From the NCBI GenBank assembly GCA_030705825.1, contig JAUZPR010000009.1, positions 1 to 47,690 on the forward strand: 47,690 nt of DNA, read 5' to 3'. The notes under the pieces were generated by a model, which was not told where the DNA came from, made no database searches, and worked only from the letters and a program-made list of their open reading frames with translations. A program made the translations under genes and the position numbers. Of the stretch, positions 24,228 through 32,747 are shown piece after piece. The stretch is from Bacillota bacterium. GTDB lineage: Bacteria > Bacillota > Clostridia > Acetivibrionales > JANLFN01. Within the stretch, counting starts at the first letter, position 1. Every line of letters starts with the position of its first letter.

Positions 24228-24273
24228 TTTTAATAGACACTGTGTTCAATATCGATTATAATGTCTATTAAAA
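24228..24273. promoter_or_regulatory. Inverted-repeat operator between the TetR gene and the exporter operon
   Basis: TTTTAATAGACA (24228-24239) and TGTCTATTAAAA (24262-24273) are perfect reverse complements separated by 22 bp. The left arm covers the -35 of the tetR promoter and the right arm lies just past its -10. A minus-strand promoter (TCGATA-17 bp-TAAAAT) overlaps the same arms. This is a strong candidate for the TetR binding site controlling both directions. Confidence 0.75.
24234..24262 (+). promoter_or_regulatory. Promoter of the tetR gene
   Basis: TAGACA and TATAAT separated by 17 bp match eleven of twelve consensus positions. They lie inside the inverted repeat. Confidence 0.75.
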
Positions 24274-24351
24274 GACGTTACAATAATCAACATAGCTGAG
24301 AATGTTTACTAATGGACAGTCGAAAGTAAATTGTTCAGAAAGAGGCTTATT

Positions 24352-24939
24352 ATGAAAGAAAAAATGGAAGACAGACGTATTATGCGTACGAGGAACATGC
24401 TGTATGATGCTTTTTTAGACCTTATGATAGAAAAAGGATATGAATCCATAACAGTTCAGGACATAATAGACAGGGCCAACATAGGCAGGTCAACCTTCTA
24501 TTTGCATTTCACCGACAAGGAGAACCTTCTGTTAAGCAATATGGAGCAATTGAGACATTTTTTAAAGGATCAGAGCTTAAATAATCCAATATTAAACAAA
24601 GAAGAATACCAATTCGGCTTCAGCTTTGCAATGCTGCAGCATGCCCAGGGCCATAAGCGGTTATATAAAGCTATTGTGGGTAAAAAAGGCGGTACTGCGG
24701 TGATCTACCATATGAAAAATATGGTGTGCGGTTTGATAAGTGACGATATCGAGGCTCTACTCCCTTTTTCGTCTTTACCCATTCCCAAGGAAGCAGTAAT
24801 AGACTTTGTGGTCAATACATTTATGACCCTGATAAGCTGGTGGATGGATAACAACATGCCTTGCCCGGCAGAAGAGGTAAACAGGATATTTCACAAGCTG
24901 GCCCTCAATGGGCTGAATTCGCTAAAGGCAAGTGTATAA
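24352..24939 (+). CDS. TetR/AcrR-family transcriptional regulator (195 aa)
   Basis: Predicted repressor of the divergent exporter operon and of itself. The N-terminal helix-turn-helix (about residues 14-60) reads MLYDAFLDLMIEKGYESITVQDII, then RANIGRSTFYLHFTDKENLL, the classic TetR pattern. The C-terminal ligand domain ends with a TetR_C_7-like segment, VIDFVVNTFMTLISWWMDNNMP, typical of the DhaS/YcdC-like subgroup. The start is the ATG with AAGAGG six bases upstream; a TTG seven codons earlier overlaps it. The ligand is unknown but is likely a substrate of the exporter. Confidence 0.92.
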   Translation: MKEKMEDRRIMRTRNMLYDAFLDLMIEKGYESITVQDIIDRANIGRSTFYLHFTDKENLLLSNMEQLRHFLKDQSLNNPILNKEEYQFGFSFAMLQHAQGHKRLYKAIVGKKGGTAVIYHMKNMVCGLISDDIEALLPFSSLPIPKEAVIDFVVNTFMTLISWWMDNNMPCPAEEVNRIFHKLALNGLNSLKASV

Positions 24940-24943
24940 TATA

Positions 24944-24976
24944 AAAACCATCAGTGCTGCCTGATGGTTTGTTTTG
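24944..24976 (+). terminator. Terminator of the tetR gene
   Basis: AAACCATCAG pairs with CTGATGGTTT across a 6-base loop, followed by GTTTTGT. Confidence 0.75.
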
Positions 24977-25110
24977 TCCATTCTTTGTGGATCATCGTTA
25001 TTATTGCAAAATTTGTCTTTTTTTACGATAATATATTTAGATATGTTTTAAGGAAAACCATGGGTGTCATTGTTCTACCAAATTTTATGACCTTAAGTGA
25101 GGCGAAAGGA

Positions 25111-27369
25111 ATGGTTGTTAAAATGGGAAAATTAATAAAAATAACAACGCTTGCAGTATTATTGGTATCCGTTTTGATAATGACGAATCATGTATATGCA
25201 AGTGGCTATGAAGCCGTACAAGCAGATATTAATGGGGAAGTAAATGTAAACCTGTATGGTGCAAATGGAAATAACACTTTTGACAACTCGACTGTACTTA
25301 ATAACATAATAACTGGAGTAGGGTCAAATAATACAGATTTATATTTTCCAAAAGGAATTTATAAAATAAGTGGTAATATAACATTTCCAGATAATATAAC
25401 ACTAACATTTGAAAAAGGTGCTATGTTGAGTGTGGATAATTCTAAGACAGTGACTATTAATGGTCAAATTAATGCGGAAATGTTTCAGGTATTTACTGGA
25501 GCAGGCGCAGTTAACGGACCTGCAAACAATCCTCAAATCTATCCCCAGTGGTGGGGGGCTAAAGGCGATGGAAGCACCGATGACTCGGCATCATTAAAAA
25601 AAACTATTGATTCTTCAACAGTAAATAACACCATTTTTATTTCAAATGGAAGCTTTAATCTTAATAATAATACTATAAATATAACAAAATCTTTAAAAAT
25701 ATCAGGCTCGGGTATATTAAACAATGCCAAATTATATATAACTGGGACATCAAACGTTGAAATAAATGGATTAACCACTAACAATGTATATTTAAGTATT
25801 TCTAATTCTTCGAATATTAAAGTTTTAAATAACAAATTTACCAATATAACAAAAGACATAGGAGGTTGTATAAGCCTAAATGCAGGTTGTACAGATATAC
25901 ATATAATTGGGAATAGTATATCTAATATAAATTATATAACATCAGCTTCAGTTTATGGATGTGGAGTAAAATTAGAAACAAGTGGAGCTGTTGGAACGGT
26001 TGAAATAGACTCAAATAATTTTAGCAACATCCATGGACCCGCTGCTATTTGGATTGGCGGAGGGACAGGCCTTTCTATAGATGATATAAAAATAACCAAT
26101 AACATAATTCAAAACACTGAAAACTTTGGTATTGAGTTCTTTGGTAACAATAATGTTATTATTAGGGCAGGGCTTATTGAAAAAAATAAAGTATGGGATA
26201 TAGGATCACAAAGAGCTCCCGGAACAGGAGTTGGATGTGGTGGTATATATACTTGCGGAACTTTTGCAAGTAACGTAGATGTAATCGGAAATGATGTAAG
26301 AAGGGTATGTGAGGTAGGCATAGAAGGCAGATGGCACTCAGTTAAAGATAATTACATAGAAGATACCGGAAAAGATCAATTGAATTATCCGATAGGGGAT
26401 TCTGCAGGTATTTATTGTGGCGGCCAATATGTAGAAAACAATATAATAGTAAACCCAGGGGCTAATGGTGGTATATATTGTTATTCAGGTGATAAAATAA
26501 GTAATTTTAATTACACAGGTAACATTATAAGAAATGATTATACTCAGTGGGTAGCTGCAACATCATATAGTGCTGGTGATTTAATAGTTGCGAATCACAA
26601 ATGGTATATATGCATTCAAGCAGGTACATCAGGAGTTAGTTCTCCTAATGGAACAGGCGCTGGCATAAGTGACGGATCGTGTATATGGAATTATAAAAAA
26701 CCATTTGGAGACAATGGTATAAGTTTAAATGGAGTAATGGGATTAGAGGACATAACAATCAAAGATAACCACGGAATAAACACACCAATATTATTATTGG
26801 CTTCAGCATTTAATAGGAATATAACAATAGTTGGTAATACCCAACAGTGTAATAATTATACTCCTGTATTAGCTTATCTTGGTGGCTATGGATCAAAAGT
26901 GTGCGAAAACCTTGTTTTTGATAGAAACAATACGGGCAATATGATTATCACAAACTATGATTTTAGTGCTTTTTCGGGAAGCACTCCTGATAATTGGAGC
27001 TTATGTAACGGAACTATAACAGAAGTGGTAAATGATTCCGGTAGAACCATTCCACAAATTAATCAAATTGATGCGAAAAATTTAGGAAGAATAAAGCAAA
27101 CAGTTAATTTCCTCCCTGGGTTACTATTGGCGGAAATTAGGTTTAAATCAAATGACGGTATTAAAGTTAAGTATTTTAATGGAGTAAGCGGGGCTTATAT
27201 GGGCGAATTTTCTTATACAGATACTTCGGGTCAATTTATAGTTATTGGCAGTTTGATTAATATCACAAATACCGATAGTATACGATTAGAAATATCCGCG
27301 AAGGATCAAACAGATATAGCAGCTGGTAATTATGTAGCTATTGATTATATAAAAGTTTATGAAAAATAA
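25111..27369 (+). CDS. Secreted right-handed beta-helix protein, pectate-lyase-3-like (752 aa)
   Basis: Exported protein. The signal peptide (KMGKLIKITTLAVLLVSVLIM, ending near VYA) is followed by WWGAKGDGSTDDSASLKKTI, the N-terminal motif of the pectate-lyase-3 / pectin-lyase-fold family. Many short beta-helix rungs follow (repeated N-N-x-I and GNxI units) up to about residue 470. An insert near YSAGDLIVANHKWYICIQAG resembles a small carbohydrate-binding (CBM5/12-type) module. The C-terminal 140 residues form a jelly-roll-like domain ending YVAIDYIKVYEK. The start is the ATG in MVVKMGKL with GAGG upstream; the next ATG, four codons on, is also possible. The gene is clearly richer in A+T than its neighbours, suggesting transfer. 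Polysaccharide lyase or hydrolase activity is likely but unproven. Confidence 0.75.
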   Translation: MVVKMGKLIKITTLAVLLVSVLIMTNHVYASGYEAVQADINGEVNVNLYGANGNNTFDNSTVLNNIITGVGSNNTDLYFPKGIYKISGNITFPDNITLTFEKGAMLSVDNSKTVTINGQINAEMFQVFTGAGAVNGPANNPQIYPQWWGAKGDGSTDDSASLKKTIDSSTVNNTIFISNGSFNLNNNTINITKSLKISGSGILNNAKLYITGTSNVEINGLTTNNVYLSISNSSNIKVLNNKFTNITKDIGGCISLNAGCTDIHIIGNSISNINYITSASVYGCGVKLETSGAVGTVEIDSNNFSNIHGPAAIWIGGGTGLSIDDIKITNNIIQNTENFGIEFFGNNNVIIRAGLIEKNKVWDIGSQRAPGTGVGCGGIYTCGTFASNVDVIGNDVRRVCEVGIEGRWHSVKDNYIEDTGKDQLNYPIGDSAGIYCGGQYVENNIIVNPGANGGIYCYSGDKISNFNYTGNIIRNDYTQWVAATSYSAGDLIVANHKWYICIQAGTSGVSSPNGTGAGISDGSCIWNYKKPFGDNGISLNGVMGLEDITIKDNHGINTPILLLASAFNRNITIVGNTQQCNNYTPVLAYLGGYGSKVCENLVFDRNNTGNMIITNYDFSAFSGSTPDNWSLCNGTITEVVNDSGRTIPQINQIDAKNLGRIKQTVNFLPGLLLAEIRFKSNDGIKVKYFNGVSGAYMGEFSYTDTSGQFIVIGSLINITNTDSIRLEISAKDQTDIAAGNYVAIDYIKVYEK

Positions 27370-27669
27370 TGAAGGTTGTGATATGTAAAATTAGCCTTTA
27401 TAAAAATTCAAAGCCGAAACCTTCGATTCCCCTCTTTTATAAAAAGAGGGGACGGAGGGGTGAAGTATAATGCCCACTTTTTTGTGTTAGTTAAATTATG
27501 GAAATGTTTAAAAAATGGATAATAGAAAAAGTGAAACCCGCTAATATCAAGAGGTTTCACTTTTCGATTATGAATATTTAGTGCAAAAATACGATATAGA
27601 AAGTGCAAATATTAATTACATTTAGTGCAATTTGTAGGTATAACTCACATTTTTTAAAGAGCTTTTTAA
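27370..27669. repeat. Spacer with two palindromes
   Basis: No gene. At 27428-27453 a palindrome (TCCCCTCTTTTA/TAAAAAGAGGGGA) lies inside a GATTCCCCTC...GAGGGGTGAAG block. At 27527-27564, AAAAGTGAAACC and GGTTTCACTTTT form a hairpin with T runs on both sides that can serve as a terminator in either direction. Confidence 0.55.
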
Positions 27670-28494
27670 TTATTTCTTCTGCTCTACAACAAGGCTTTTG
27701 GCCACCAGGTTCATATTCTTTATGTTTAGCGCCGTCAGTCTTTCGACCTCTTCTCTTACATGCCTCTGGATTTCATACAGCAGTGGTTTTATTACATAGC
27801 CGTAAACCAGTACAAGGTCCATTTCTATATATATACCTTCGGGGTGGTTCTCGGCCCTGAACCTTGAAATCCTGCTTACTCCCTTTATATTCGAAGTTAC
27901 ATATTCAATGATTTGATATATTGTGTAATCGGAGATGGTATATCTCCCTAAATAGCTGAAGGTTGGCCTTACGACCGACTTTTCCCCTATCAGCTGATAG
28001 CTTCCCTTACCTTTTCTTTTAAAGATTTGTAAGGGATCAAGAAAATATCCCGAAAAATCTTTTCTTATTTCAAACGTAGGAACCGGTATGACATGCTTAC
28101 CCTGTTCCCTTCTGGTTGTCAACGCCTGGTTTATCTCATACTCGCTGGCAACTTCATGTATATATATTTTCTGATCTATTCCGTTTAAGCCAAGGCGTTG
28201 GGCAATAGTCTCAACCATCCCGTCGGATGTCCCGAGTATAAGTATTGCTTCGGGCTTATACATAGTAAACGCCTTTTTTAAATCCGCAGCGTGGTTTTCA
28301 TCTGTAAAAATCGCACGTTTTATTGAACCGATCTTTGTACTTTCCTTTTTGGCAGATGTACCGGCGATAATTTGATTGCCTCTTATCAGAAGGCCGTCGT
28401 CAATTATGTAATCTATTCCATGCTCCCTTGCAACCCATGTGGCTCTGTGGCTTTTACCTGTTCCACTGGGTCCTATGAAGCCTACTACTCTCAA
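27670..28494 (-). CDS. P-loop NTPase fused to an Asp23/Gls24-like domain (274 aa)
   Basis: The N-terminal part is a nucleotide-binding domain with Walker A GPSGTGKS (8-15) and a following YIIDDGLLI stretch, resembling small kinases. The C-terminal 100 residues (from about TISDYTIYQIIEYVTSNIKGVSRISRF to KNMNLVAKSLVVE) have the Asp23/Gls24 (DUF322) pattern, found in envelope-stress and alkaline-shock proteins. The start is TTG with GGAGGA six bases upstream; the longer frame overlaps that site. A probable extended -10 (TGCTACAAT, 28544-28552) lies upstream. The fusion is uncommon; no function is assigned. Confidence 0.75.
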   Translation of the reverse strand: MRVVGFIGPSGTGKSHRATWVAREHGIDYIIDDGLLIRGNQIIAGTSAKKESTKIGSIKRAIFTDENHAADLKKAFTMYKPEAILILGTSDGMVETIAQRLGLNGIDQKIYIHEVASEYEINQALTTRREQGKHVIPVPTFEIRKDFSGYFLDPLQIFKRKGKGSYQLIGEKSVVRPTFSYLGRYTISDYTIYQIIEYVTSNIKGVSRISRFRAENHPEGIYIEMDLVLVYGYVIKPLLYEIQRHVREEVERLTALNIKNMNLVAKSLVVEQKK

Positions 28495-28521
28495 AGAAAT
28501 TCCTCCATTGTGAATTACCAA

Positions 28522-28931
28522 TTTAAAATTATTTTATATCAGTATTGTAGCATATCTATGAAAAAAGCAAAATATTTACCTTGGAGCATTCCTCGATGAA
28601 GGAGAGGTGTGTCCAACTTCCCCGCTAACACAATTTTCCTAATAAAAGGGAAAAAGAGAGCTTTTGACTCTCTTTTCTTTCCCCGGATAATTAGTCTTTA
28701 GTTTTTTAGGTCTTTTCATCTTTTGCACATTTGTAATTTTATCTTTGGTAAAAATATGTTAAACTATTCAATATTATGTGTTAGCTAAGAAGGTTTTATA
28801 CACTATGTTGTATTACACGATATATTGTATCATTTGAGTTGTAGATGTCAATATATATTGTAAAAAAAAATGTAGTAAAATAGTACTAATTATAATATTG
28901 GGTAGAAAACAAAGGAAGTAGGTCGTTTGAC
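28522..28931. other. Non-coding spacer, A+T rich
   Basis: No gene is supported. It contains a long hairpin at 28648-28684 (GGGAAAAAGAGAG pairing with CTCTCTTTTCTTTCCC). On the minus strand this is followed by TTTTATT and could end a transcript from the right. The stretch 28740-28910 is very A+T rich and featureless apart from ATATAT-type runs. Confidence 0.5.
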
Positions 28932-28939
28932 CTACTTCT
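28912..28939 (-). terminator. Terminator overlapping the end of the ytxC-like gene
   Basis: GAAGTAGGTC pairs perfectly with GACCTACTTC and includes the stop codon of the upstream gene. CTTTGTTTTC follows on the minus strand. Confidence 0.65.
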
Positions 28940-29846
28940 CAGTTTCGCCTTTTGCCAACTTTACCCGACATAAATCACATCCGGTGCAAATCAATACTCT
29001 TCCTGAAAAAACATTTTTAATAGTCTCCAGTAATTCCTTGTTCCGGAATTGTTCGGTGCTGTGAATCATAATCTTCCTGGGTGCCAAAGTTATTAACGAG
29101 CTTACAAGCAGATCATCATAATTTACTTCACCTTCGTTTATTTCTGTCATAAACTCCTGAATGCATTCATTGGTTATTTCTTTTCCGTTCCCGTCCTGCA
29201 GAACGTATTTCCCGTCATAGGCCACTATTATATGAACAACATCGAACTTTGGATCCTGTATATCTACAAAATATCTTAAAAGTCTTATAAACTCCTTATA
29301 TTCCCTCTCCATAAGGAAATCATCCACAGCCTTGTCTACTATTTCTTCAAGATCTTTTATATAGTCTTTTAATCTAAAGTTTACAAATCCGTCCAGTATT
29401 ATATTGTTCGAACTTTCAAAATAATCCAGCAGCTTTCTTACAATAATGTTCCTTCGGCGAATCTGAAATATGCTGTTGAGAATGTTTTTATCATCATTTC
29501 TAATAATTCTCAACGCAAGTTTCATTATTTCCTGTTTTTCGGCAGAGTTAAAATAGCAATAATTACTGTTTATTACTCTACCTATCAGCTTCTCCTCATA
29601 CTGTCTTAAAATAAAATCAGCCAAAGCATTTGAAACATGGGCAGTAAGCAGGTTATATGGCTGAAAGGATTTTTCGTTAGAGGTCTTATCTTCATTAATA
29701 CTGCAGATAATGGAAGTCGAACCGTTGGAATTAACTTCGTTAACAGAATAATTCACTTTATTGATATTTAACTGCTGCAACTCGTTGTTAATGTGCTTTA
29801 AAACATCATCAGCACACTCGTTAACTCCAATATAGAGATACTGCAT
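28932..29846 (-). CDS. ytxC: Putative sporulation protein, YtxC family (304 aa)
   Basis: Soluble protein resembling the YtxC-like sporulation family of Clostridia and Bacilli. It opens with a short predicted alpha/beta part (YLYIGVNECADDVLKHINNELQQL). A helical middle follows (ALADFILRQYEEKLIGRVI and FRLKDYIKDLEEIVDKAVDDFLMEREYKEFIRLLRYF). The C-terminal part has VHIIVAYDGKYVLQDGNGKEI and ends in CTGCDLC, a CxxC-type pair that may bind metal. The start is ambiguous among GTG, TTG and ATG within four codons; the ATG is used. The exact role in sporulation is not known. Confidence 0.75.
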   Translation of the reverse strand: MQYLYIGVNECADDVLKHINNELQQLNINKVNYSVNEVNSNGSTSIICSINEDKTSNEKSFQPYNLLTAHVSNALADFILRQYEEKLIGRVINSNYCYFNSAEKQEIMKLALRIIRNDDKNILNSIFQIRRRNIIVRKLLDYFESSNNIILDGFVNFRLKDYIKDLEEIVDKAVDDFLMEREYKEFIRLLRYFVDIQDPKFDVVHIIVAYDGKYVLQDGNGKEITNECIQEFMTEINEGEVNYDDLLVSSLITLAPRKIMIHSTEQFRNKELLETIKNVFSGRVLICTGCDLCRVKLAKGETEK

Positions 29847-30420
29847 CAACTTCACATCCCTTCAAATGTAGTATATGTGTTCGCAAAATGTTGTATGCAG
29901 TAATCGGCTTTCGCAATATTTTCCACAATATGCCTACAAGCATCCTGCATTTCTATATTCATCCGTATAATCAACCCATTCGTCGATTTTTAATATAAAA
30001 CAAAGTCTATAAATGATTTATATTAAAGACTTTGTTTTATGCTCTTTACGGAAATTAAAAAATCAAGGTTGAAATCATAATTTCCCCAAGCATTATAAAA
30101 AATAACCTACCTTCTAATATTTACCGTAGAAAACAGATACCAGGCAGTTGTAAAAAACTCATTCTGCCTTATTTCACCGTGTTTCTAGCGTTCGTTACCT
30201 ATATTATTATATGTAATTGAAATAAGTAAGTTACAAGAAAGAATAAGATTATATGATGTAATATATGGAATACAGAAAAGTTAAAGCAGCTGGTTTCCAT
30301 ATAGTGGGAATTCCCAATATACAAAATATTGATACCAAAAATAGCCAGATATACTATTTAGTATAGTTAAAAATGCGAAATTTAAGAAATTAAGATTTAG
30401 AAATGTAAAAAAAGATATCC
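29847..30420. other. Non-coding spacer
   Basis: No gene is supported. A long hairpin at 29995-30040 (ATAAAACAAAGTCT with AGACTTTGTTTTAT) is probably a terminator. A perfect TGGGAATTCCCA palindrome lies at 30305-30316. The remainder is A+T rich without clear signals. Confidence 0.5.
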
Positions 30421-31176
30421 TTAAACAGACATTAAAGGCAAGACCGATCCTATATCAATAACCGATCCTTTTGCAAGTGATATGGGCTTTATTCCCCTTG
30501 CTTCCAGAAAGGAAAAAATTAAAGCATGTGATTTCAACAGTCTTAGGTTTCCATTGACAACCCATTTGTTCTTTGCTGCAAGACCTCCGCAGCCTCCTAT
30601 CAAGCCTCTGTCCAAACCCGGAAGCAAAATTTCATCGGCTTCTTCAAGCAGCAGTACATTTATCCCGTATTTTTCAACCGCAGCTGCAATTCCTTTGTCA
30701 TGGGTAATTATGCTGTTTTCATTTACAACTGACACTGAGCATTTTGTATAGCCCTGCTTAACATTAATAAATGTCAGATTTTCTTTTTCAAGTAGATTAA
30801 GCAATGCTCTATCGGTATATTTAAAATTATGAATTAAAAAGCTGCCCACCCTTGCAGCATTATATGCAATATCTCCCGGATATTGGGCTGTAAGGCAGGA
30901 GGACCCCTCGATAAGTTCAAACCCGTAGCCTTGTAATTGTTCCAGCAGGTTTGGAGATGTACCCGGAGCATATACAATTGTTTTCTCTCCTATATGATGA
31001 AGCATTATATCGGGATGAAAAGCTATTGCATCATATACTCCCGGATACCTTGAAGTCCTTATGACTTTGATACCCATTTGTGCCAGACATACTTCGGCTT
31101 CGGGCGAGGTCCGTCCATCTATGACAACCAAAGAGACATTGCTTTCAGGTAAATTAGGTATTTTAACGAAATCCAT
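30421..31176 (-). CDS. DUF6873-type protein, GME-like fold (251 aa)
   Basis: Soluble protein with a repeated beta-beta-alpha layout that I associate with the DUF6873 family, proposed to share the guanidino-modifying-enzyme fold. Recognisable pieces are LVVIDGRTSPEAEVCLAQMG, FHPDIMLHHIGEKTIVYAPG, YPGDIAYNAARVGSFLIHN, VKQGYTKCSVSVVNENSIIT and GFIGGCGGL-like GLIGGCGGLAAKNKWVVNG. The conserved HPD, the KQGYTKCS Cys and the GGCGG loop may form an active site. The start is the ATG with AGGGGAGG seven bases upstream; an ATG eighteen codons earlier has no site. Activity is unknown. Confidence 0.75.
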   Translation of the reverse strand: MDFVKIPNLPESNVSLVVIDGRTSPEAEVCLAQMGIKVIRTSRYPGVYDAIAFHPDIMLHHIGEKTIVYAPGTSPNLLEQLQGYGFELIEGSSCLTAQYPGDIAYNAARVGSFLIHNFKYTDRALLNLLEKENLTFINVKQGYTKCSVSVVNENSIITHDKGIAAAVEKYGINVLLLEEADEILLPGLDRGLIGGCGGLAAKNKWVVNGNLRLLKSHALIFSFLEARGIKPISLAKGSVIDIGSVLPLMSV

Positions 31177-31230
31177 CGAATATCCTCCCCTAGTAAAAAA
31201 ACAGGGTAACACATAAATACATACTCTCAT

Positions 31231-31617
31231 ATTATATAAATACGATGTGAATTGCTATAGGTTTTGATCCCTCTCATTAGTAGTATACTGATGAGCCGGC
31301 AAAAAGCCAAATTATTTTGGTCATAAATAAAAATAATCACAATAATATATTATAAGGACTAACTGCCGGTTACCGCGGAAATCGGCGGTTATTTAAATAA
31401 ACCGCGCCTGCTGCATACAGGCGCGGTAATCTATTACAGCCATTCCTCATCTTTATCAACTCAAAATTCTACATAACTCATATTGATTTTACCATGTGAC
31501 AAAGGCAATCATATTTTAAATTTTATTGGTGATAATATAATTGCGATATTCTTGAACCAATTCTCTTGGTTGGTTAAATCAGAGGTTCAATTCATCTATT
31601 CTTGAGGAGGTTGAATT
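31231..31617. other. Spacer with strong hairpins
   Basis: No gene is supported. ACCGCGCCTG and CAGGCGCGGT form a perfect hairpin (about 31402-31428), followed on the minus strand by TTTATTTAAAT. Just before it, GGCGGTTATTTAAATAAACCG forms an overlapping alternative. Together they could act as a terminator for minus-strand transcripts or as two mutually exclusive structures. Confidence 0.5.
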
Positions 31618-31779
31618 ATGACAATGATTAACTGCTCTTCAGATTGTATTCACCAGAAAGAGGGAGTCTGTACTTTGGAAAACACAGCTGCCAATGTAGT
31701 TTCGGCATTATCGGATTGCATCTTTTTTCAAGGCCGAAATCAGGATTCCGTTACGAATGATGAAAATAAACATGATTAA
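31618..31779 (+). CDS. Small Cys-containing clostridial protein (53 aa)
   Basis: A 53-residue frame starts TMINCSSDCIHQKEGVCTLE and ends with an acidic tail. It has a GAGGAGG site seven bases before the ATG. Four Cys occur as CxxxC, a lone Cys and DC. Similar small proteins of Clostridia are often mis-annotated as hydroxymyristoyl-ACP dehydratase; there is no enzyme domain here. Metal binding is plausible. It lies alone on the plus strand, between minus-strand genes. Confidence 0.75.
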   Translation: MTMINCSSDCIHQKEGVCTLENTAANVVSALSDCIFFQGRNQDSVTNDENKHD

Positions 31780-31794
31780 AATATTGGGATATAT

Positions 31795-32019
31795 TTAATC
31801 CAACCCGTTGATATATGACTTAAAATCCTCCAGGTGTTCATAGGGAATCGCAACTCCCTTTTGACTCGGCCTGAATTCGTCACTGCTGCTATCCATCCAG
31901 AAAACTCTTATATCCAAATAGACCTTACCATTTTTTTCAACTCTTTTAATTTGAATCTCTTCACGGTTGTTTTTTTCAATTTTACCTACCAATTCTTCCT
32001 TATCCCAGAAATCAGCCAT
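31795..32019 (-). CDS. PC4/YdbC-family ssDNA-binding protein (74 aa)
   Basis: Small protein with the transcriptional coactivator PC4 (p15) fold: EEIQIKRVEKNGKVYLDIRVFW, then RPSQKGVAIPYEHLEDFKSYI. Firmicute members such as YdbC bind single-stranded nucleic acid and are thought to affect replication, repair or transcription. A GGAGG site precedes the ATG. A Spo0E-like gene ends 13 bases upstream on the same strand, so the two are probably co-transcribed. Confidence 0.85.
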   Translation of the reverse strand: MADFWDKEELVGKIEKNNREEIQIKRVEKNGKVYLDIRVFWMDSSSDEFRPSQKGVAIPYEHLEDFKSYINGLD

Positions 32020-32032
32020 AATATTCCTCCGG

Positions 32033-32200
32033 TTAATCTGTTATTTTTGAAAGCTTATATTTATAATATAAACATTCATAAAGCAATTTATCAATCTGAT
32101 CCTGCAAAAAATATCTTTCACTATCCGAAAGACAGGTACTTTCAAAGTAAAAATTTAAATCTTGCAGGAGCAGGTCTATCTTGTTTCCCAGGTTTTCCAA
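32033..32200 (-). CDS. Spo0E-like small protein (55 aa)
   Basis: A TTG-started frame preceded by AAGAGGG at seven bases. The core LSDSERYFLQDQIDKLLYE aligns without gaps with the Spo0E/Rap-type aspartyl-phosphate phosphatase core (pattern LnDpEVLkLSQELDkLI). The total length is right for that two-helix family. The catalytic SQELD is altered to LQDQID: the Asp is kept, but Ser, Gln and Glu are changed. It may be an inactive or divergent member acting on a response regulator such as Spo0A. It overlaps no other gene and leads the PC4-like gene. Confidence 0.6.
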   Translation of the reverse strand: MENLGNKIDLLLQDLNFYFESTCLSDSERYFLQDQIDKLLYECLYYKYKLSKITD

Positions 32201-32429
32201 AAAAACACCCTCTTATATTATATTCAGCCCGTTTTTTGCTGCTTAGCCGAAATAATATTAAAATTAGATCTTCAATTTTTTTACAATTAAGATATTATCA
32301 AAGAGAATATTTCCAGTAAATAGTACTTTCGAATCATTTATGAAAATTATATCTCATACTTTTTGTATGTATTTTTAATAAATCATTGGAAATAATAAAT
32401 TAAAACTAATATGAAAAGGAGTTGTTAAA
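32201..32429. other. Spacer between divergent genes
   Basis: A+T-rich intergenic region between the Spo0E-like gene (minus) and the DUF378 gene (plus). No RNA or further gene is evident. A TATAAT occurs upstream of the Spo0E-like gene near 32218, without a clear -35. Confidence 0.4.
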
Positions 32430-32645
32430 ATGCATAGAACGCCATTGGACAGGCTTGCATTAATTATAGTAATAATCGGAGCATTAAATTGGCTTCTCAT
32501 AGGGCTTTTCCAATATGACCTTGTCGCAGCCATATTCGGCAGCTCGACAACCTTTATCAGCAGAGCAATATACGCAATAGTAGGCTTGGCCGGTCTTTAC
32601 TCCATAAGTCTTCTATTTAGAGAAAGCACACCTGTTAGGGATTGA
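32430..32645 (+). CDS. DUF378 membrane protein (71 aa)
   Basis: Small membrane protein with two spans. The conserved DUF378 pattern is present: LDRLALIIVIIGALNWLLIGLFQYDLVAAIFG, then SRAIYAIVGLAGLYSISLLF. The AAAAGGAG site is well placed. Function is unknown. A strong terminator follows at 32680. Confidence 0.9.
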   Translation: MHRTPLDRLALIIVIIGALNWLLIGLFQYDLVAAIFGSSTTFISRAIYAIVGLAGLYSISLLFRESTPVRD

Positions 32646-32679
32646 TTCAATTTTCGGCTTTTATCTTATAAAACTTACA

Positions 32680-32732
32680 AAACAAAAATGAACTTTGGAA
32701 TTAGAGACATTCCAAAGTTCATTTTGTTTTAT
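32680..32732. terminator. Strong hairpin terminator, probably bidirectional
   Basis: ATGAACTTTGGAAT and ATTCCAAAGTTCAT are perfect partners around a 7-base loop, extended by AAAACAAAA/TTTTGTTTT flanks. It lies between the converging DUF378 gene and the 50-residue gene. Confidence 0.85.
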
Positions 32733-32747
32733 ATAAAAAATTAGTTA

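Noticed and set aside
24964-25110. 49-codon upstream extension of the beta-helix protein
   Set aside because: Overlaps the tetR terminator and precedes the signal peptide; no ribosome binding site.
31834-32319. 161-codon plus-strand frame over the PC4-like and Spo0E-like genes
   Set aside because: Runs antisense to two frames with good ribosome binding sites and recognisable motifs; its own product shows no domain.
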